Assembly: GCA_020310875.1 (NCBI GenBank)
Contig: CM035423.1
Coordinates: forward strand, 114,775,917 to 114,839,916
DNA: 64,000 nucleotides
Direction: 5' to 3'
Origin: Ceratopteris richardii
Taxonomy: Eukaryota > Streptophyta > Polypodiopsida > Polypodiales > Pteridaceae
The translations under genes were made by a program, and so were the position numbers. Positions 53,515-63,239 of this stretch are shown piece after piece (the stretch's first letter is position 1; each line of letters starts with the position of its first letter). The notes under the pieces were generated by a model. It searched no databases and was not told the DNA's origin. It saw only the letters and a list, made by a program, of their open reading frames with translations.

Positions 53515-54539
53515 TGTTGGGGGGTTCTTGGACGAGAAGGGATTTGAGTGTTTGTAGGAGAAAATGGAAAGGCAAGAAGAAAGACACACACTGGAAGCCT
53601 CTGTCGATTGATTATAAGAAGACAAATACAATGATGATACAAAATAAAATCCAATAATGCAACCCAATGCTTCTGTGCAAAAGCCCACATATGGCTCAAT
53701 CACAAAATACCAAATACCCAAGGGTCTTGTTGCTGTCTGTCTTCTCTGCACCAGACCTCCACCTTCTCCAAGCCTGCCCTTGTGCACACCTTGCACCAAG
53801 CTTCCAATAAGGGGGAGGGATGGACCCCTTCTGTCGGCACGTGCACAACTTCAATGAGACCTTGGGATCCTTGGGGTGAATAGCTTAACACTTCTCTGAC
53901 ACTTCCTTAGTCACTCTTCATGCACACCTTGCACTTCACTTCTCTGCGTCGCACACTGTGTGTCTTGCACTTCTCTCTCTTGCCTAGCTTAGAGTATGCT
54001 CACCTTGCTTAGTCTTTCAAGAATAGTCCTTACCTTGATTTGAGAGTCGATTCATGTACGCTCCTAACTGCAAGAGTATCTTGGTGCTCACTTTGATGTC
54101 CCAAGATTGTCTCCAAAAGTGGGCAGCCAAGGAATCCCTATTTTGTCATGTAGTGACTTTAGACTAAAACAAAAATTTTAATTGGGGGGCCATGCTTTCA
54201 CTTCTGCGTATGCTACCGCTTCACATTTTGCCTTTTTTTCTCAAATGTGCACCTAAGAGAGGGTTCACATGAACCTTCCAAAACACTTTAAAAACACTTT
54301 TGAACCTTAGGGAATTATAGAAATACCTTTGCAACCTGCACCCAACTTTCTGCAATTTACCCTTTGTGAATAATTACTTGTGCACTACCTGTGCACCTTG
54401 ACACCCGACTTTGAAAACTTTGACCTCACCCATGTTGACCTTTGACTTTGAACATGTTGACTTTGATTGGTTTGACTTTCACTATAGTTGACTTTGAATA
54501 CAGTTGACTTTGACCAATATGACTTTGATGGGCTCAACA
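53515..54539 (-). repeat. 3' LTR of Gypsy I
   Basis: 1,025 bp, TGTTGGGGGGTTC...GGGCTCAACA on the plus strand, collinear with 61730-62761. Confidence 0.93.
54420..54517 (-). promoter_or_regulatory. TTGAC (W-box-like) array in the 3' LTR of Gypsy I
   Basis: Eight TTGAC(C/T) motifs within about 100 bp on the plus strand (GTCAA on the element's sense strand), 20-120 bp from the U3 end. TTGAC(C/T) is the WRKY-factor W-box core. Binding is inferred. Confidence 0.55.
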
Positions 54540-55100
54540 GTTGCCCACCACCTAATGGGCTCTTCGTCTCGGAGAGCTACCAGCCAAAACTGTGAGCCGA
54601 GATGACACCATGTTCATGTATTGCAAAATCTTCAAAAGGACACCTGAGCAACTATCAAGTCCACAAGAAGCAGAAGACAACAAACACCAGAGAAGAACCA
54701 AAAGTAGAGAGGTTGCATAGAAAAGCAATGGAGGGATAATGGATGGTAGGAAGAGGGGGGAGGGCTGAGGGGGCTGAGATTGATAGGGCAGGGAGGGTTA
54801 AGGATGGAGCTGGGTAGGAAGGTAAAGGGAGGGTGAGGGAGTAGGATTATGAGCTTTGTAGAGGGCCAAAATGATTTAACCGTAGAGCTATAGAGGGTGC
54901 ATATGAGAAATTTTGAAACATAAGGTGAAACAAAGTGAGAATAGACCATGTGGACCAGGTGGAGAAAGAAAAAGATTTGATAAATGTGTTCAAAACCTGT
55001 GAATTTTGACTAAAATTCAGAGAAAAGATGGGATTTTGGAAAAATGAAGGAAAACAATGAGTTCATAGGTGCCAAAATACATGAAAATGTCACCTCTGGA

Positions 55101-55500
55101 CGGTGCGTGGGGGGTGGGGGAACGGTGGGTGGTGGGTGGGAAAACGGTGGGTGGTGGGGGAATGGTGGGTGGTGGGTGGGAAAATAGTGGGTGGTGGGTG
55201 GGAAAACGGTGGGTGGGGGTGGGAAAATGGTGGGTGGGAAAATGGTGGGTGGGAAAACGGTTGGTGGTGGGTGGGAAAACGGTGGGTGGTGGGTGGGAAA
55301 ACGGTGGGTGGTGGGTGGGGGAACGGTGGGTGGGGGAACGGTGGGTGGGGGGGTGGGAAAACGGTGGGTGATGGGTGGGAAAACGATGGGTGGTGGGTGG
55401 GGGAACTGTGGGGGGTGGGTGGGAAAACGGTGGGGGGTGGGTGGTGGGTGGGGGTGGGAAAATGATGGGTGGTGGGTGGGAAAACAGTGGGTGGGTGGGG
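55101..55500 (+). repeat. G-rich minisatellite, unit about 22 bp
   Basis: About 17 units of the type GGTGGGTGGTGGGTGGGAAAAC, with 15-bp and longer variants. Nearly every unit contains three or four GGG runs on the plus strand, which is the antisense strand of element I. Confidence 0.93.
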
Positions 55501-55719
55501 GGGCAGGGGGGGAGAGCGGGGGTAGGGGGGGAGGGAGGGCAGAGGGGGGTCGGGTGGGGGGGGGCAAGGGGTGGGGGTGGGGGCAGAGGGCGGGGAGGGG
55601 CACCGGGGGGTGGCGGGGCGATGGCGAGGGCGGCATTTTTTTTTGTGGGGGGGTGAGTGCGGGGGCAAGGGTGGCGGCTTTTTTTTATGGGGGGCTGAGG
55701 GCGGGGTGGCGGGGGAGGT
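55501..55719 (+). repeat. G-rich, poly-T-interrupted tract
   Basis: Continuation of the G-rich array with longer G runs and then three repeated blocks in which G-rich sequence is broken by 8-10 T residues (about 55636, 55680 and 55720), about 42-45 bp apart. Confidence 0.85.
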
Positions 55720-56017
55720 TTTTTTTTAGTGAAAACATCCAAAATTGGACAAAAATCCCTAAAAAATCCGAAAAAAATCTCAAAAAAATCTCAGAAAATT
55801 CCCCACAGATCTAGGCCAGTTTTGTCACTCAAAACCACAGAGAGCTTCCATTCCTCTAATTTTGCAAGAAAATGATATTGCTCGCTAAAATTGCTGAAAA
55901 CTCAAAGGAACAAGTATGAAAGTGGATAAAAAGTACTAAAACTTTAAGCAAAAGTGACATGAGAGGGCTATGTACAACGTGGACAAATTTTGTAGGTTCC
56001 AGGTGATCCATGAATCT

Positions 56018-57238
56018 TCATTTGTGCTGCTGATAGGCCTTGAGCCTTGATATATTGACCAATGGCAAGGCCTCTCCTTTTAGCATCTCTAACTCCACAA
56101 CACCCCAATTCAGCATTGTTCTAACTCGATAAGGTCCTTCCCAATGTGGAAGCCATTTTCCCCTGAGTTGTGTTTGGATTTGAGGTCTATGGAGAAGAAC
56201 TAACATGCCTGGTTGTATGTTGTTGTTCCACAGATTCAGATCATGTGCCTCCTTCCACTTCATCTGAGTCTCTATCAATTGTTTTGTAGCATGTAGACGT
56301 ATCTCCTCTACTTTATGCAAAGCTCCAAGCCTCTAAGAGACACCACAATCTTTCTTTCACTGCATGAAAGCTACTTTTGATGATCCATGTAGAAATTCAA
56401 AGGGTTCAACAGGCAATATCCCATAAACCAGTTGGAATGGAGAATATCTAGTAGCCTCTTTGTAAGCTAACCTATATGCCCATAGGGTACCTTGATAAGC
56501 AATGCCCCAGTAAGTGGGTTGTAACATACATTCCTTCCTTAACATGGAAATTAAGGCCTTGTTGGTGGATTCTACCTGTCCATCAGCTCTTGGATAATAG
56601 GCACAAGAGGTCCTATGTAGAATTTTGTACTTGTTAAATATTTCATTAAGGACCTTATTCACAAAATGAGTACCTTGGTCTGTACAAATTTCAAGTGGGC
56701 ATCCAAACCTGCAAATGATGCTACTCTAAATGAAATTAGCAACAGTTTGAGCGGTGCAGTCAAGGAAAGCAATAGCTTCAGCCCACCTTGTCGCATAGTC
56801 TATGGCGATCAATAGATACTTCTCTCTTTTTGGAATTGACGGAGGGTAGATGGTCCCTACAAAATCTAGCCCCCACTTTTCAAATGGTTGCCAAGAAGTG
56901 GAAATAATCAAGGGGCTATGCCTTTGCTTTGTTGGCTTGGGTCCACACCTCTGACAAACATCACACGCCTTTCCCCATTCCTCTGCATCTTTGAATAATA
57001 TAGGCCACCATAAGCCAACATCAAGGATCCTCTAACTCATAATGTGACCTAGAAGGTGCCCACCACTTGTTCCTTCATGTGCAGATCTAAGGACTCCCCT
57101 CACTTCTTCTTCTTCCATGCACTTCCTAATCCTCTTATCTTTTCCTTGTCTATATAATTTTCCTTCAATGAAGGAAAAAGGTCTACTTTTGATTAGTAGT
57201 CTCTTTCTTTGCATAGCACTTGCCTTCTCCAGATACAA
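56018..57238 (-). pseudogene. Gypsy integrase (element I)
   Basis: The zinc domain begins in frame 57032-57238 (RSAHEGTSGGHLLGHIMS) and ends with CDVCQRCG-like cysteines near 56950. The core frame 56726-56911 has PFEKWGLDFVGTI and AIDYATRWAEAIAF (D). Then comes CTDQGTHF (D) near 56680, and frame 56357-56662 has YYPRADGQVESTNKAL (E). The C-terminal frame 56018-56320 has LLHRPQIQTQLRGKWLPHWEGPYRVRTM, a GPY/F module, and ends LVNISRLKAYQQHK. Three TAG stops separate the frames. No chromodomain. Confidence 0.9.
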
Positions 57239-57268
57239 TCTTGTTTCAATAAAATTCTTGATGTCCTC

Positions 57269-57865
57269 CTACCAACCTTGAGCTTGTATTGCAAACAGAT
57301 TAGCATCTGGAAAATCATCATTTACTCCAATTTCTTGATCCATCATGTTGATCATGGATAAGTGGTCTGCCATAACATTTTCTTTACCTGGTTTATGGAC
57401 TACAGAAAAATCAAATTCCTGCAACAACAATAGCCACCTCCATATCCTGCCAGTGGCTTGTTGTTTGTTGAGTAAGTATTTGAGTGGTTGGTGATCAATT
57501 ATAATAAAAAATTTCACTCCCAGTAAGTAATGACAAAACTTTTGGACAGCAAAAACCATGGCTAAGGCCTCCCTTTCTGTGGTGCTATAATTCCTTTTAG
57601 CCTTGGTCAAAATTTGACTAGCATATTGAATTGGTCTGTCCACTTTAAATTCTTCGCTGGGTCGGGTCAAAACTGCTCCCACTGCATATGCACTGGCATC
57701 TACATGTACATGAAAAATTTTTGACCACTCAGGTGTGATCAGAATGGGAGTAGCTACTAACCTTGACCTCAATGTTTGATATGTTTTTTCCTCTTCTTCC
57801 TCCCATTTAAAAGGTACTTCCTTTCCTGTAAGCCTAGCCAATGGCCGAGCTATTTCTGCATACAT
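57269..57865 (-). CDS. Gypsy RNase H (element I)
   Basis: A 198-codon open frame. YAEIARPLARLTGKEVPFKWEEEEEKTYQTL is the connection. Then FHVHVDASAYAVGAVLTRP (first D), YASQILTKAKRNYSTTEREALAMVFAVQKF (E of the TEREA box) and FIIIDHQPLKYLLN (D of the DH box), with IWRWLLLLQEFDFSVVHKPGKENVMADHLS at the end. All catalytic acids are present, so this domain looks intact by itself, though it lies in a broken polyprotein. Confidence 0.9.
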   Translation of the reverse strand: MYAEIARPLARLTGKEVPFKWEEEEEKTYQTLRSRLVATPILITPEWSKIFHVHVDASAYAVGAVLTRPSEEFKVDRPIQYASQILTKAKRNYSTTEREALAMVFAVQKFCHYLLGVKFFIIIDHQPLKYLLNKQQATGRIWRWLLLLQEFDFSVVHKPGKENVMADHLSMINMMDQEIGVNDDFPDANLFAIQAQGW

Positions 57866-57913
57866 CTTAATAAACCTTCGGTGGTACCCTGTATGTCCTA
57901 GAAAACTTTGAAT

Positions 57914-58777
57914 TTATTTTGGAGATTTAGGTCTAGGTATCTTTAATATAGCTATAATTTTGTCTGGCTCAGGTGCCATACCTTTGGAGGATACCACATG
58001 TCCTAGTAGGGTACATTTAATCACCAGAAAGTGGCATTTATTTGGGTTCAATTTCAGCTTTGTTTCTCTGCACCTATTAAAAACTTGTTGTAATTGAAAC
58101 AGATGCTTTTCTAAACAATCCAATGGAGTCTCTACAAGAGTACCTAAAAAGGATGAAAAATCATCCATGAAAATTCTAAGAGAGTCTAGCAGCAATGGTC
58201 CAAAAATGAGATTAACTGTTCGATTGAAAGTAGCTGGGGCATTTCTCAGTCCAAATGGCATCTTTAAATATACATAAGTTCCCCAAGGTGTAATGAATGC
58301 AAGCTTCTCTCGATCCTCAGGGTGGATGGATATTTGATTATATCCATTGAATCCATCCATGAAGCTATAAAGAGTATGCCAATCTACTTCTTTTATGACC
58401 TGTTCAGCAAATGGCGTTGGAAATCCATCTGGGATGGTGACTTTGTTCAATGCTCTAAAGTCCACACAGATTCTGATCTTGTTAGTATTTTTCTTTGGAA
58501 CAATTACCATAGGAGAGAGACACTTTGAATGCTCTACAGGGATGATAATTCCCGCATCTTCCATTTTTTGAATCTCCAAATAAACAGCTTCAACATATTT
58601 AGGATTCAGCCTATAACTCTTACCTCTCACTCGTTTTGCTCCTTCAATGAGAGGGATTCTGTGCCCTCCATAACTAGGTGGTACTCCTTCCAAATCCTTG
58701 TAGTGCCAAGCAAATATGTTTGCAAATGAATTCATGAAAGATTTTACCTTTAATAGCACCTCTGGATGATTCCCCAT
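57914..58777 (-). CDS. Gypsy reverse transcriptase (element I)
   Basis: A 287-codon open frame. ANIFAWHYKDLEGVPP, KRVRGKSYRLNPKYVEAVYLEIQKM, SPMVIVPKKNTNKIRICVDFRALNKVT, YSFMDGFNGYNQISI (catalytic D), FITPWGTYVYLKMPFGLRNAPATF, and IFMDDFSSF, where the catalytic box is FMDD rather than YxDD. It ends LLGHVVSSKGMAPEPDK. The F variant keeps both aspartates. It is preceded by a TAG near 58807 and followed by a TAA near 57913. Confidence 0.93.
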   Translation of the reverse strand: MGNHPEVLLKVKSFMNSFANIFAWHYKDLEGVPPSYGGHRIPLIEGAKRVRGKSYRLNPKYVEAVYLEIQKMEDAGIIIPVEHSKCLSPMVIVPKKNTNKIRICVDFRALNKVTIPDGFPTPFAEQVIKEVDWHTLYSFMDGFNGYNQISIHPEDREKLAFITPWGTYVYLKMPFGLRNAPATFNRTVNLIFGPLLLDSLRIFMDDFSSFLGTLVETPLDCLEKHLFQLQQVFNRCRETKLKLNPNKCHFLVIKCTLLGHVVSSKGMAPEPDKIIAILKIPRPKSPK

Positions 58778-58804
58778 CCATGTGGCTATTAAAATGGGAT
58801 GCAG

Positions 58805-59514
58805 CTAATCCTCATCACCCAACTGAATCTCCTTTACTGGATGCATGTTTACAATCCTATCTATAAGTCCTTCGTGAATAGCATCCTTAGTTACATTGTC
58901 CCACATAGCTTCGGTATCATAAGCAGGAACATCTTCGATGTCTGTTTGCACTTCTTCCTCTTGAATCCATCCAGGAGGGATCTCATGAAGTGGTAATGAA
59001 TCCTCTTCTATATTCTTATTCTTACCTTTTAACTCTAAACCTTCCTTTTGGTTGCAATCCACAGAATTAGCTTCCTCTATATGGTTGTATAAAGGAGATT
59101 TCTTTCCCCTTCTGTGGTCTTTTGCTAGCTCTCCCAGCCCAACTACTTGAATTTTTTCCTCTTTTTCTTCATATGCTTCCTCTCTACTTGAGTTTGGAAA
59201 AATCCCATAGCAGGCAGATGTGTCCTATGCATTAAGCCAAGCCAACATGTTTTCTTCTTCATATAAATTTTCTTCTTCAAATAGATTTGCCTCTAGTCTT
59301 TCCAACAATTCTTCTTCCATACAAATGCCAATTGTCTGCATCATGCTGGTATTTTTCTAATTGTCTGGTCCTTCTTCTAAAATTATCCGCTACAAATCTT
59401 TTCCCTCTTGCTTTACCCACATTGTTTCCTTGCCCCAGTCATGCAGCACATTGGCATACCTTAACCAAGGTCTCCCAATTAACAGGGGGAAACTTCCTTC
59501 TACCTGTGGCAACC
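58805..59514 (-). pseudogene. Protease-RT acidic linker (element I)
   Basis: After the FPLLIGRPWLRYANVLHDWGKE end of the protease, about 230 codons of Glu/Asp-rich sequence follow (MEEELLERLEANLFEEENLYEEEN, IPPGWIQEEEVQTD). They include three TAG stops and end in an open 85-codon frame at 58805-59062. Long acidic linkers of this kind occur between protease and RT in Tat-type elements. No catalytic motif is seen. Confidence 0.75.
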
Positions 59515-60105
59515 TTAAAACAAAAAAATCCAAATTAAAGATGGTACCTTGTATCTTGACTGGACTCTAGGGACCACTCCCATAGGCCTTACTATGCTTT
59601 GGTATGCCAGTGTTACAGTGAAGTTTGCAGGTCTTGAAGGGTGTAGTCCAATCTTTTTCATGGTATGTTCAGGCATCAAGTTAATGCCAGAACCACCATC
59701 CAAAATGACTCCTTGAAACTCATATTCTTTGATAGAGACTGTGAGCCAAGGGCTCTTGTAATTTGTGAGGAGTGCTTCCCCTACAATTTTATCTTTATGC
59801 GTAACAACAGCCTTTGCCACTAAACTTGTTGTGGAAGCCTCATCAATTATCTGCAAGAGTTTTGACCTGAATTTCCCATCCATCTTTATTAAATAAAAAA
59901 TACTAACCTCCTTTTTCATGGACTTGAGTAGTTGTGAAGCTTCTGATTCCTTAAGATCATGGGCTCCAATGGACTTATCAAACTCCTCATGAGCCCTGTT
60001 GAATGCATGCCCGATGGCATCACTGGTACATATGAGATCTCCCATTTGCCTTGTATCTGCACATGTGGTGGCCTTGTCTTTAGATGTCTCTTTGTCTTTG
60101 TTCAA
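59515..60105 (-). CDS. Gypsy aspartic protease region (element I)
   Basis: A 196-codon frame. The first 120 residues form a gag-protease linker. VILDGGSGINLMPEHTMKKIGL holds the protease active site (D-G-G in place of the more common D-S-G). TNYKSPWLTVSIKEYEFQG and FTVTLAYQSIVRPMGVV follow. The frame is lost near the C-terminus (final residues of the ORF), with the proper continuation in the next frame at about 59545-59515. Confidence 0.85.
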   Translation of the reverse strand: MNKDKETSKDKATTCADTRQMGDLICTSDAIGHAFNRAHEEFDKSIGAHDLKESEASQLLKSMKKEVSIFYLIKMDGKFRSKLLQIIDEASTTSLVAKAVVTHKDKIVGEALLTNYKSPWLTVSIKEYEFQGVILDGGSGINLMPEHTMKKIGLHPSRPANFTVTLAYQSIVRPMGVVPRVQSRYKVPSLIWIFLF

Positions 60106-60109
60106 TCCA

Positions 60110-60706
60110 TTAAGTCGATTCTTGATCTATATCTACTTGAGCCTTGTCTTTGCTCCTTGTATACATTGTAAAAGATTCAATTTCTTCTAACTGCACCACC
60201 CTGGTAGATGGAGATGGCACATTGACTTGATCTATTATTTCTTCTTTACACACAGAAATCATTTGAACGTGGGGCCCAGATGAAGATGCTTGGTTCTTAG
60301 GACAACAATTAGTATAGTGGTCTTTGGCCTCTAAGTACTGCCTGCAAGGAGGGGCATTTTCTGCTAGGGTACACCTACTTTGGTAATGCCCACATTTTCC
60401 ACATCTGAAACAAATAATTGGCCTCCTATGCCCATTTCCAAAGTTATTCCTCTGTCTAGGCTTGTAATTGTTACCTTGATTAGGTGCAGTGGCCATCACA
60501 TTTGCTGGTGGTAGCGGTCCTCCTTGTGTCCAATATGTTGTTGCAGACATTCCTCTTGATTGACATTCTTGGGCCTCATGACCAGCTTTCCTGCGTAGTT
60601 GGCAAGTTGCACTTAACAGAGGACATTCACTTACCATATGACCTTGCTTGTTACACATGGTACACCAAAGTCCACTCTTGATGCCACCCCCTTTGAGTTC
60701 CTGCAA
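60110..60706 (-). CDS. Nucleocapsid-like zinc knuckle region (element I)
   Basis: A 198-codon frame with four knuckle-type motifs. CTMCNKQGHMVSEC and CFRCGKCGHYQSRC are intact CX2CX4HX4C motifs. CQLRRKAGHEAQEC has lost its second cysteine to Arg, and CRQYLEAKDHYTNC has Tyr there. Both changes are single transitions. It lies downstream of a Glu/Lys-rich coiled-coil stretch broken by two or three stops (about 60706-60821). Confidence 0.88.
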   Translation of the reverse strand: MQELKGGGIKSGLWCTMCNKQGHMVSECPLLSATCQLRRKAGHEAQECQSRGMSATTYWTQGGPLPPANVMATAPNQGNNYKPRQRNNFGNGHRRPIICFRCGKCGHYQSRCTLAENAPPCRQYLEAKDHYTNCCPKNQASSSGPHVQMISVCKEEIIDQVNVPSPSTRVVQLEEIESFTMYTRSKDKAQVDIDQEST

Positions 60707-60821
60707 CTCCTATCATAGCTGAGCCAATTCATCTGCTTGGGCTTCCTCCTCCTTTTGGAGCTTTAATGCCTCAATCTCCCTCCTCAACTAAGTAACAATG
60801 TTCTCCTCCTCCTTGTGGGGC

Positions 60822-61454
60822 TTATTCCTTTTTAATCCCTCTAGCTCTTTCCTTAACTGGATTACTAGATCGTCCATTTCTGTAGAATAGGGTATTTGAG
60901 AAGAAATTGCTCCATACTATTGCCTTATCTACTCCAGTCATGTAGCTGTGTTGATGAACTCCTCTATGGAGGTTGTGGGCAACACTAATTCCTTGATTTT
61001 TACATTGGGCAGTCACTGGAAGTGGCTTAGCTAACCATTTCTTAACAAAAAAATCATGTGGAGGATCTGGAAACTTAGCCATTAGTGCCTTGGTCCTAGT
61101 TACAAACTCTGGAAATTTTTCACTTGGACCCAATCTCAAGTTTTCTAATTCCTCTATAATGATCTCAATAGTATTTCCATGGTAAAATTGAGTTTTGAAT
61201 GCATCTTTCATTAAGTCCCAAGTGGTGAGATGGTTCTTAGCAAACTGGTTGAACCATTTATCTACTAACCCTTCTAATATGGCAGGGAAGAGTATCAAAA
61301 AGGCATCCTCTCTTCCCATCAAGCCTCTAGTTTTGCATAGTGCTAAAAACCTTCTAATATGCTCATCAGGATCTTTCTGAGCTAAGCCTTTGAAAGAAGG
61401 AAATTTTATATTTAATCTTGATAGTAGGGTTTCCAAGTCTACCTGACCTGCCAT
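60822..61454 (-). CDS. Gypsy Gag capsid region (element I)
   Basis: Starts at ATG 61454 (MAGQVDLETLLSRLNIKFPSFKG). The retrotransposon gag domain shows EHIRRFLALCKTRGL, AFLILFPAILEGLVDKWFNQF, WDLMKDAFKTQFYHGNTIEIIIEELENLRLGPSEKFPEFVTRTKALMAKFPDP, and FFVKKWLAKPLP. The frame drifts after about residue 150 (VTAQCKNQGIS onwards), where alignment to normal gag fails. The leader from the primer site to the ATG is about 250 bases. Confidence 0.88.
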   Translation of the reverse strand: MAGQVDLETLLSRLNIKFPSFKGLAQKDPDEHIRRFLALCKTRGLMGREDAFLILFPAILEGLVDKWFNQFAKNHLTTWDLMKDAFKTQFYHGNTIEIIIEELENLRLGPSEKFPEFVTRTKALMAKFPDPPHDFFVKKWLAKPLPVTAQCKNQGISVAHNLHRGVHQHSYMTGVDKAIVWSNFFSNTLFYRNGRSSNPVKERARGIKKE

Positions 61455-61706
61455 GATTTTTTACTAATGAAGTTGACGAAAGTGGACTGGAGGATCTTCT
61501 AACAACCTTCCTTCTTGTTTGCTTACAGGTGACCCTCAATGTTTGGGACCAGGTTGCAGTCATGGGCTGTTCATAGTCCTCTTAGTATGAGATAATTGAG
61601 AAGAATATTAACCTCTTAGCTCAATGAAATAGCACTGTAGTACTGTCGACACTTGACCTCTTCTAGACTTTGCACTTGGTTTCCCCTATGCTCAAATCTC
61701 CTTGGG

Positions 61707-61725
61707 GTCCCACCATGCGTGCCAA
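61707..61725 (-). other. Primer binding site of Gypsy I
   Basis: The minus strand reads TGGCACGCATGGTGGGACC, four bases after the LTR end CCAACA. This form occurs in plant Gypsy elements. I do not assign the tRNA. Confidence 0.75.
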
Positions 61726-61729
61726 ATTT

Positions 61730-62761
61730 TGTTGGGGGATTCTTGAACAAGAAGGGATTTGAGTGTTTGTAGGAGAAAATGGAAAGACAAGAAGAAAGAT
61801 ACACAGTGGAAGCCTCTGTCAATTGATTATAAGAAGACAAATACAATGGTGATGCAAAATACAGTCCAATAATGCAACCCAATGCTTCTGTGTAAAACCC
61901 CACAGAGTGCTCAATCACAAAATACCAAAATACCCAAGGGTCTTGTTGCTGCAGGCCTTCTCTGCACCAGACATCCACCTTCTCCAAGCCTGCCCTTGTG
62001 CACACCTTGCACCAAGCTTCCAATAAGAGGGAGGGATGGACACCTTCTGTCGACACACACACAGCTTCAATGAGACCTTGGGATGAATAGCTTAACACTT
62101 CTCTGCACACCTCCTTAGTCACTCTTCATGCACATCTTGTACTTCACTTCTCTATGTCACACATTGTGTGTCTTGCACTTCTCTCTCTTGCCTAGCTTAG
62201 ACTATGCTCACCTTGCTTAGTCCTTCAAGAATAGTCCTTGCCTTGATTTGAGAGTCAATTCACGTATGCTCATAACTGCAAGAGTATCTTGGTGCTCACT
62301 TTGATGTCCCAAGATTGTCTCAAAAAGTGGGCAGCCAACGAATCCCTGTTTTGTCTTGTAGCGACTTTAGACTAAAACAAAAATTTTAATTGGGGGGCCA
62401 TACTTTCACTTCTGCATACGTTGCTGCTTCACATACCTTCACATTTTGCCTTTTAATTTCTCAAATGTGCACCTAAAGAGAGGGTTCACTTGAACCTTCC
62501 AAAACACTTAAAAAACACTTTTGAACCTTAGGGAATTACAGAAATACCTATGCAACCTGCACCCAACTTTCTGCAATTTACCCTTTGTGAATAATTACTT
62601 GTGCACTACCTGTGCACCTTGACACCCAACTTTGAATGCTTTGACCTCACCCATATTGACCTTTGACTTTGAACATGTTGACTTTGACTAGTTTGACTTT
62701 ATATTGTAGTTGACTTTGACTATGGTTAACTTTGACCAATATGATTTTGATGGGCTCAACA
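61730..62761 (-). repeat. 5' LTR of Gypsy I
   Basis: 1,032 bp, TGTTGGGGGATTC...GGGCTCAACA on the plus strand, collinear with 53515-54539. Confidence 0.93.
62641..62737 (-). promoter_or_regulatory. TTGAC (W-box-like) array in the 5' LTR of Gypsy I
   Basis: Nine TTGAC(C/T) motifs in about 97 bp on the plus strand, at the U3 start, matching the array of the other LTR. In this LTR the array would lie upstream of transcription of the element. Confidence 0.6.
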
Positions 62762-62766
62762 TTTTG

Positions 62767-63215
62767 AAACCCTAAAAAATTTTCTAGTGACATCACCCAT
62801 ACTAGAAACACCTCAATGGGCTATAATATTCCATGTACATGTGGGTGTGTCAAATTTTTCCCTAGGGATGTGTTTTGGCACAACTAGTATAGAAGGGAGA
62901 AAATTGGATTTTCCCATAGCATGTGTAGGTAGACAATTGAATCAAGCTGAGAAAAATACACCACAATTGAAAGAGAAGGGTAAGGAATGGTGTTTGCAAT
63001 AAAGAAATATAGGCACTACCTATTGGCTAACAAGTTAAAATTTTTTGTGGATCATCAAGCTTTATTGTACCTAGTAAACCAACCTTGTCAGATTGGAAGA
63101 ATAGTGAGATGGTTCTTACTTCTTATGGAGTTTGATTTTGAAATTGTAGTGAGACAAGGAAAATCACATAAAGTGAAAAAGGAGAATTCTTTCCAAAAGA
63201 TTCTTATGTTCTAAC
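62767..63215 (+). pseudogene. Gypsy RNase H, right part (element H)
   Basis: Continues the frame broken at 53514: ETLKNFLVTSPILETPQWAIIFHVHVGVSNFSLGM (usual FxxxxDAS, with D changed to G), FPIACVGRQLNQAEKN, GKEWCLQ/MVFAIKKYRHYLLANKLKFFVDHQALLYLVNQP (D of the DH box), IVRWFLLLMEFDFEIVVRQGKSH. A frameshift separates the two frames near 62990. The loss of the first catalytic Asp makes it inactive. Confidence 0.85.
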
Positions 63216-63239
63216 TCAACAGTGCATAATTACTCCTTC

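Larger units (their letters stand above)
54540..56017 (-). other. 3' non-coding region of Gypsy I
   Basis: Between the integrase stop and the 3' LTR lie about 1.48 kb without a credible gene. The G-rich array occupies 55101-55719. The frames of 190-240 codons on both strands here only translate the repeat (Pro/His or Gly/Trp) and are rejected as genes. A GGTGGTGGGCAAC stretch before the LTR is a weak polypurine tract. Confidence 0.75.
53515..62761 (-). mobile_element. Gypsy LTR retrotransposon I, complete with both LTRs
   Basis: 9,247 bp, bounded by TTTTG at 53510-53514 and 62762-62766. Minus strand: 5' LTR (62761-61730), primer site (61725-61707), gag (from 61454), four knuckles, protease, long acidic linker, RT, RNase H, integrase (to 56018), a long 3' non-coding stretch containing the G-rich array, and 3' LTR (54539-53515). 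In the first 250 aligned LTR bases I count about 20 mismatches by eye, so it is not recent. The frames contain about a dozen stops, mostly TAG. Structure and DGGSG protease fit a Tat/Athila-like Gypsy. No chromodomain is seen. Confidence 0.93.

Noticed and set aside
55010..55742. Overlapping frames of 190-240 codons on both strands, rich in Pro/His/Thr or Gly/Trp/Val
   Set aside because: All translate the G-rich minisatellite. Three frames being open together is a property of a stop-free repeat, not of a gene.
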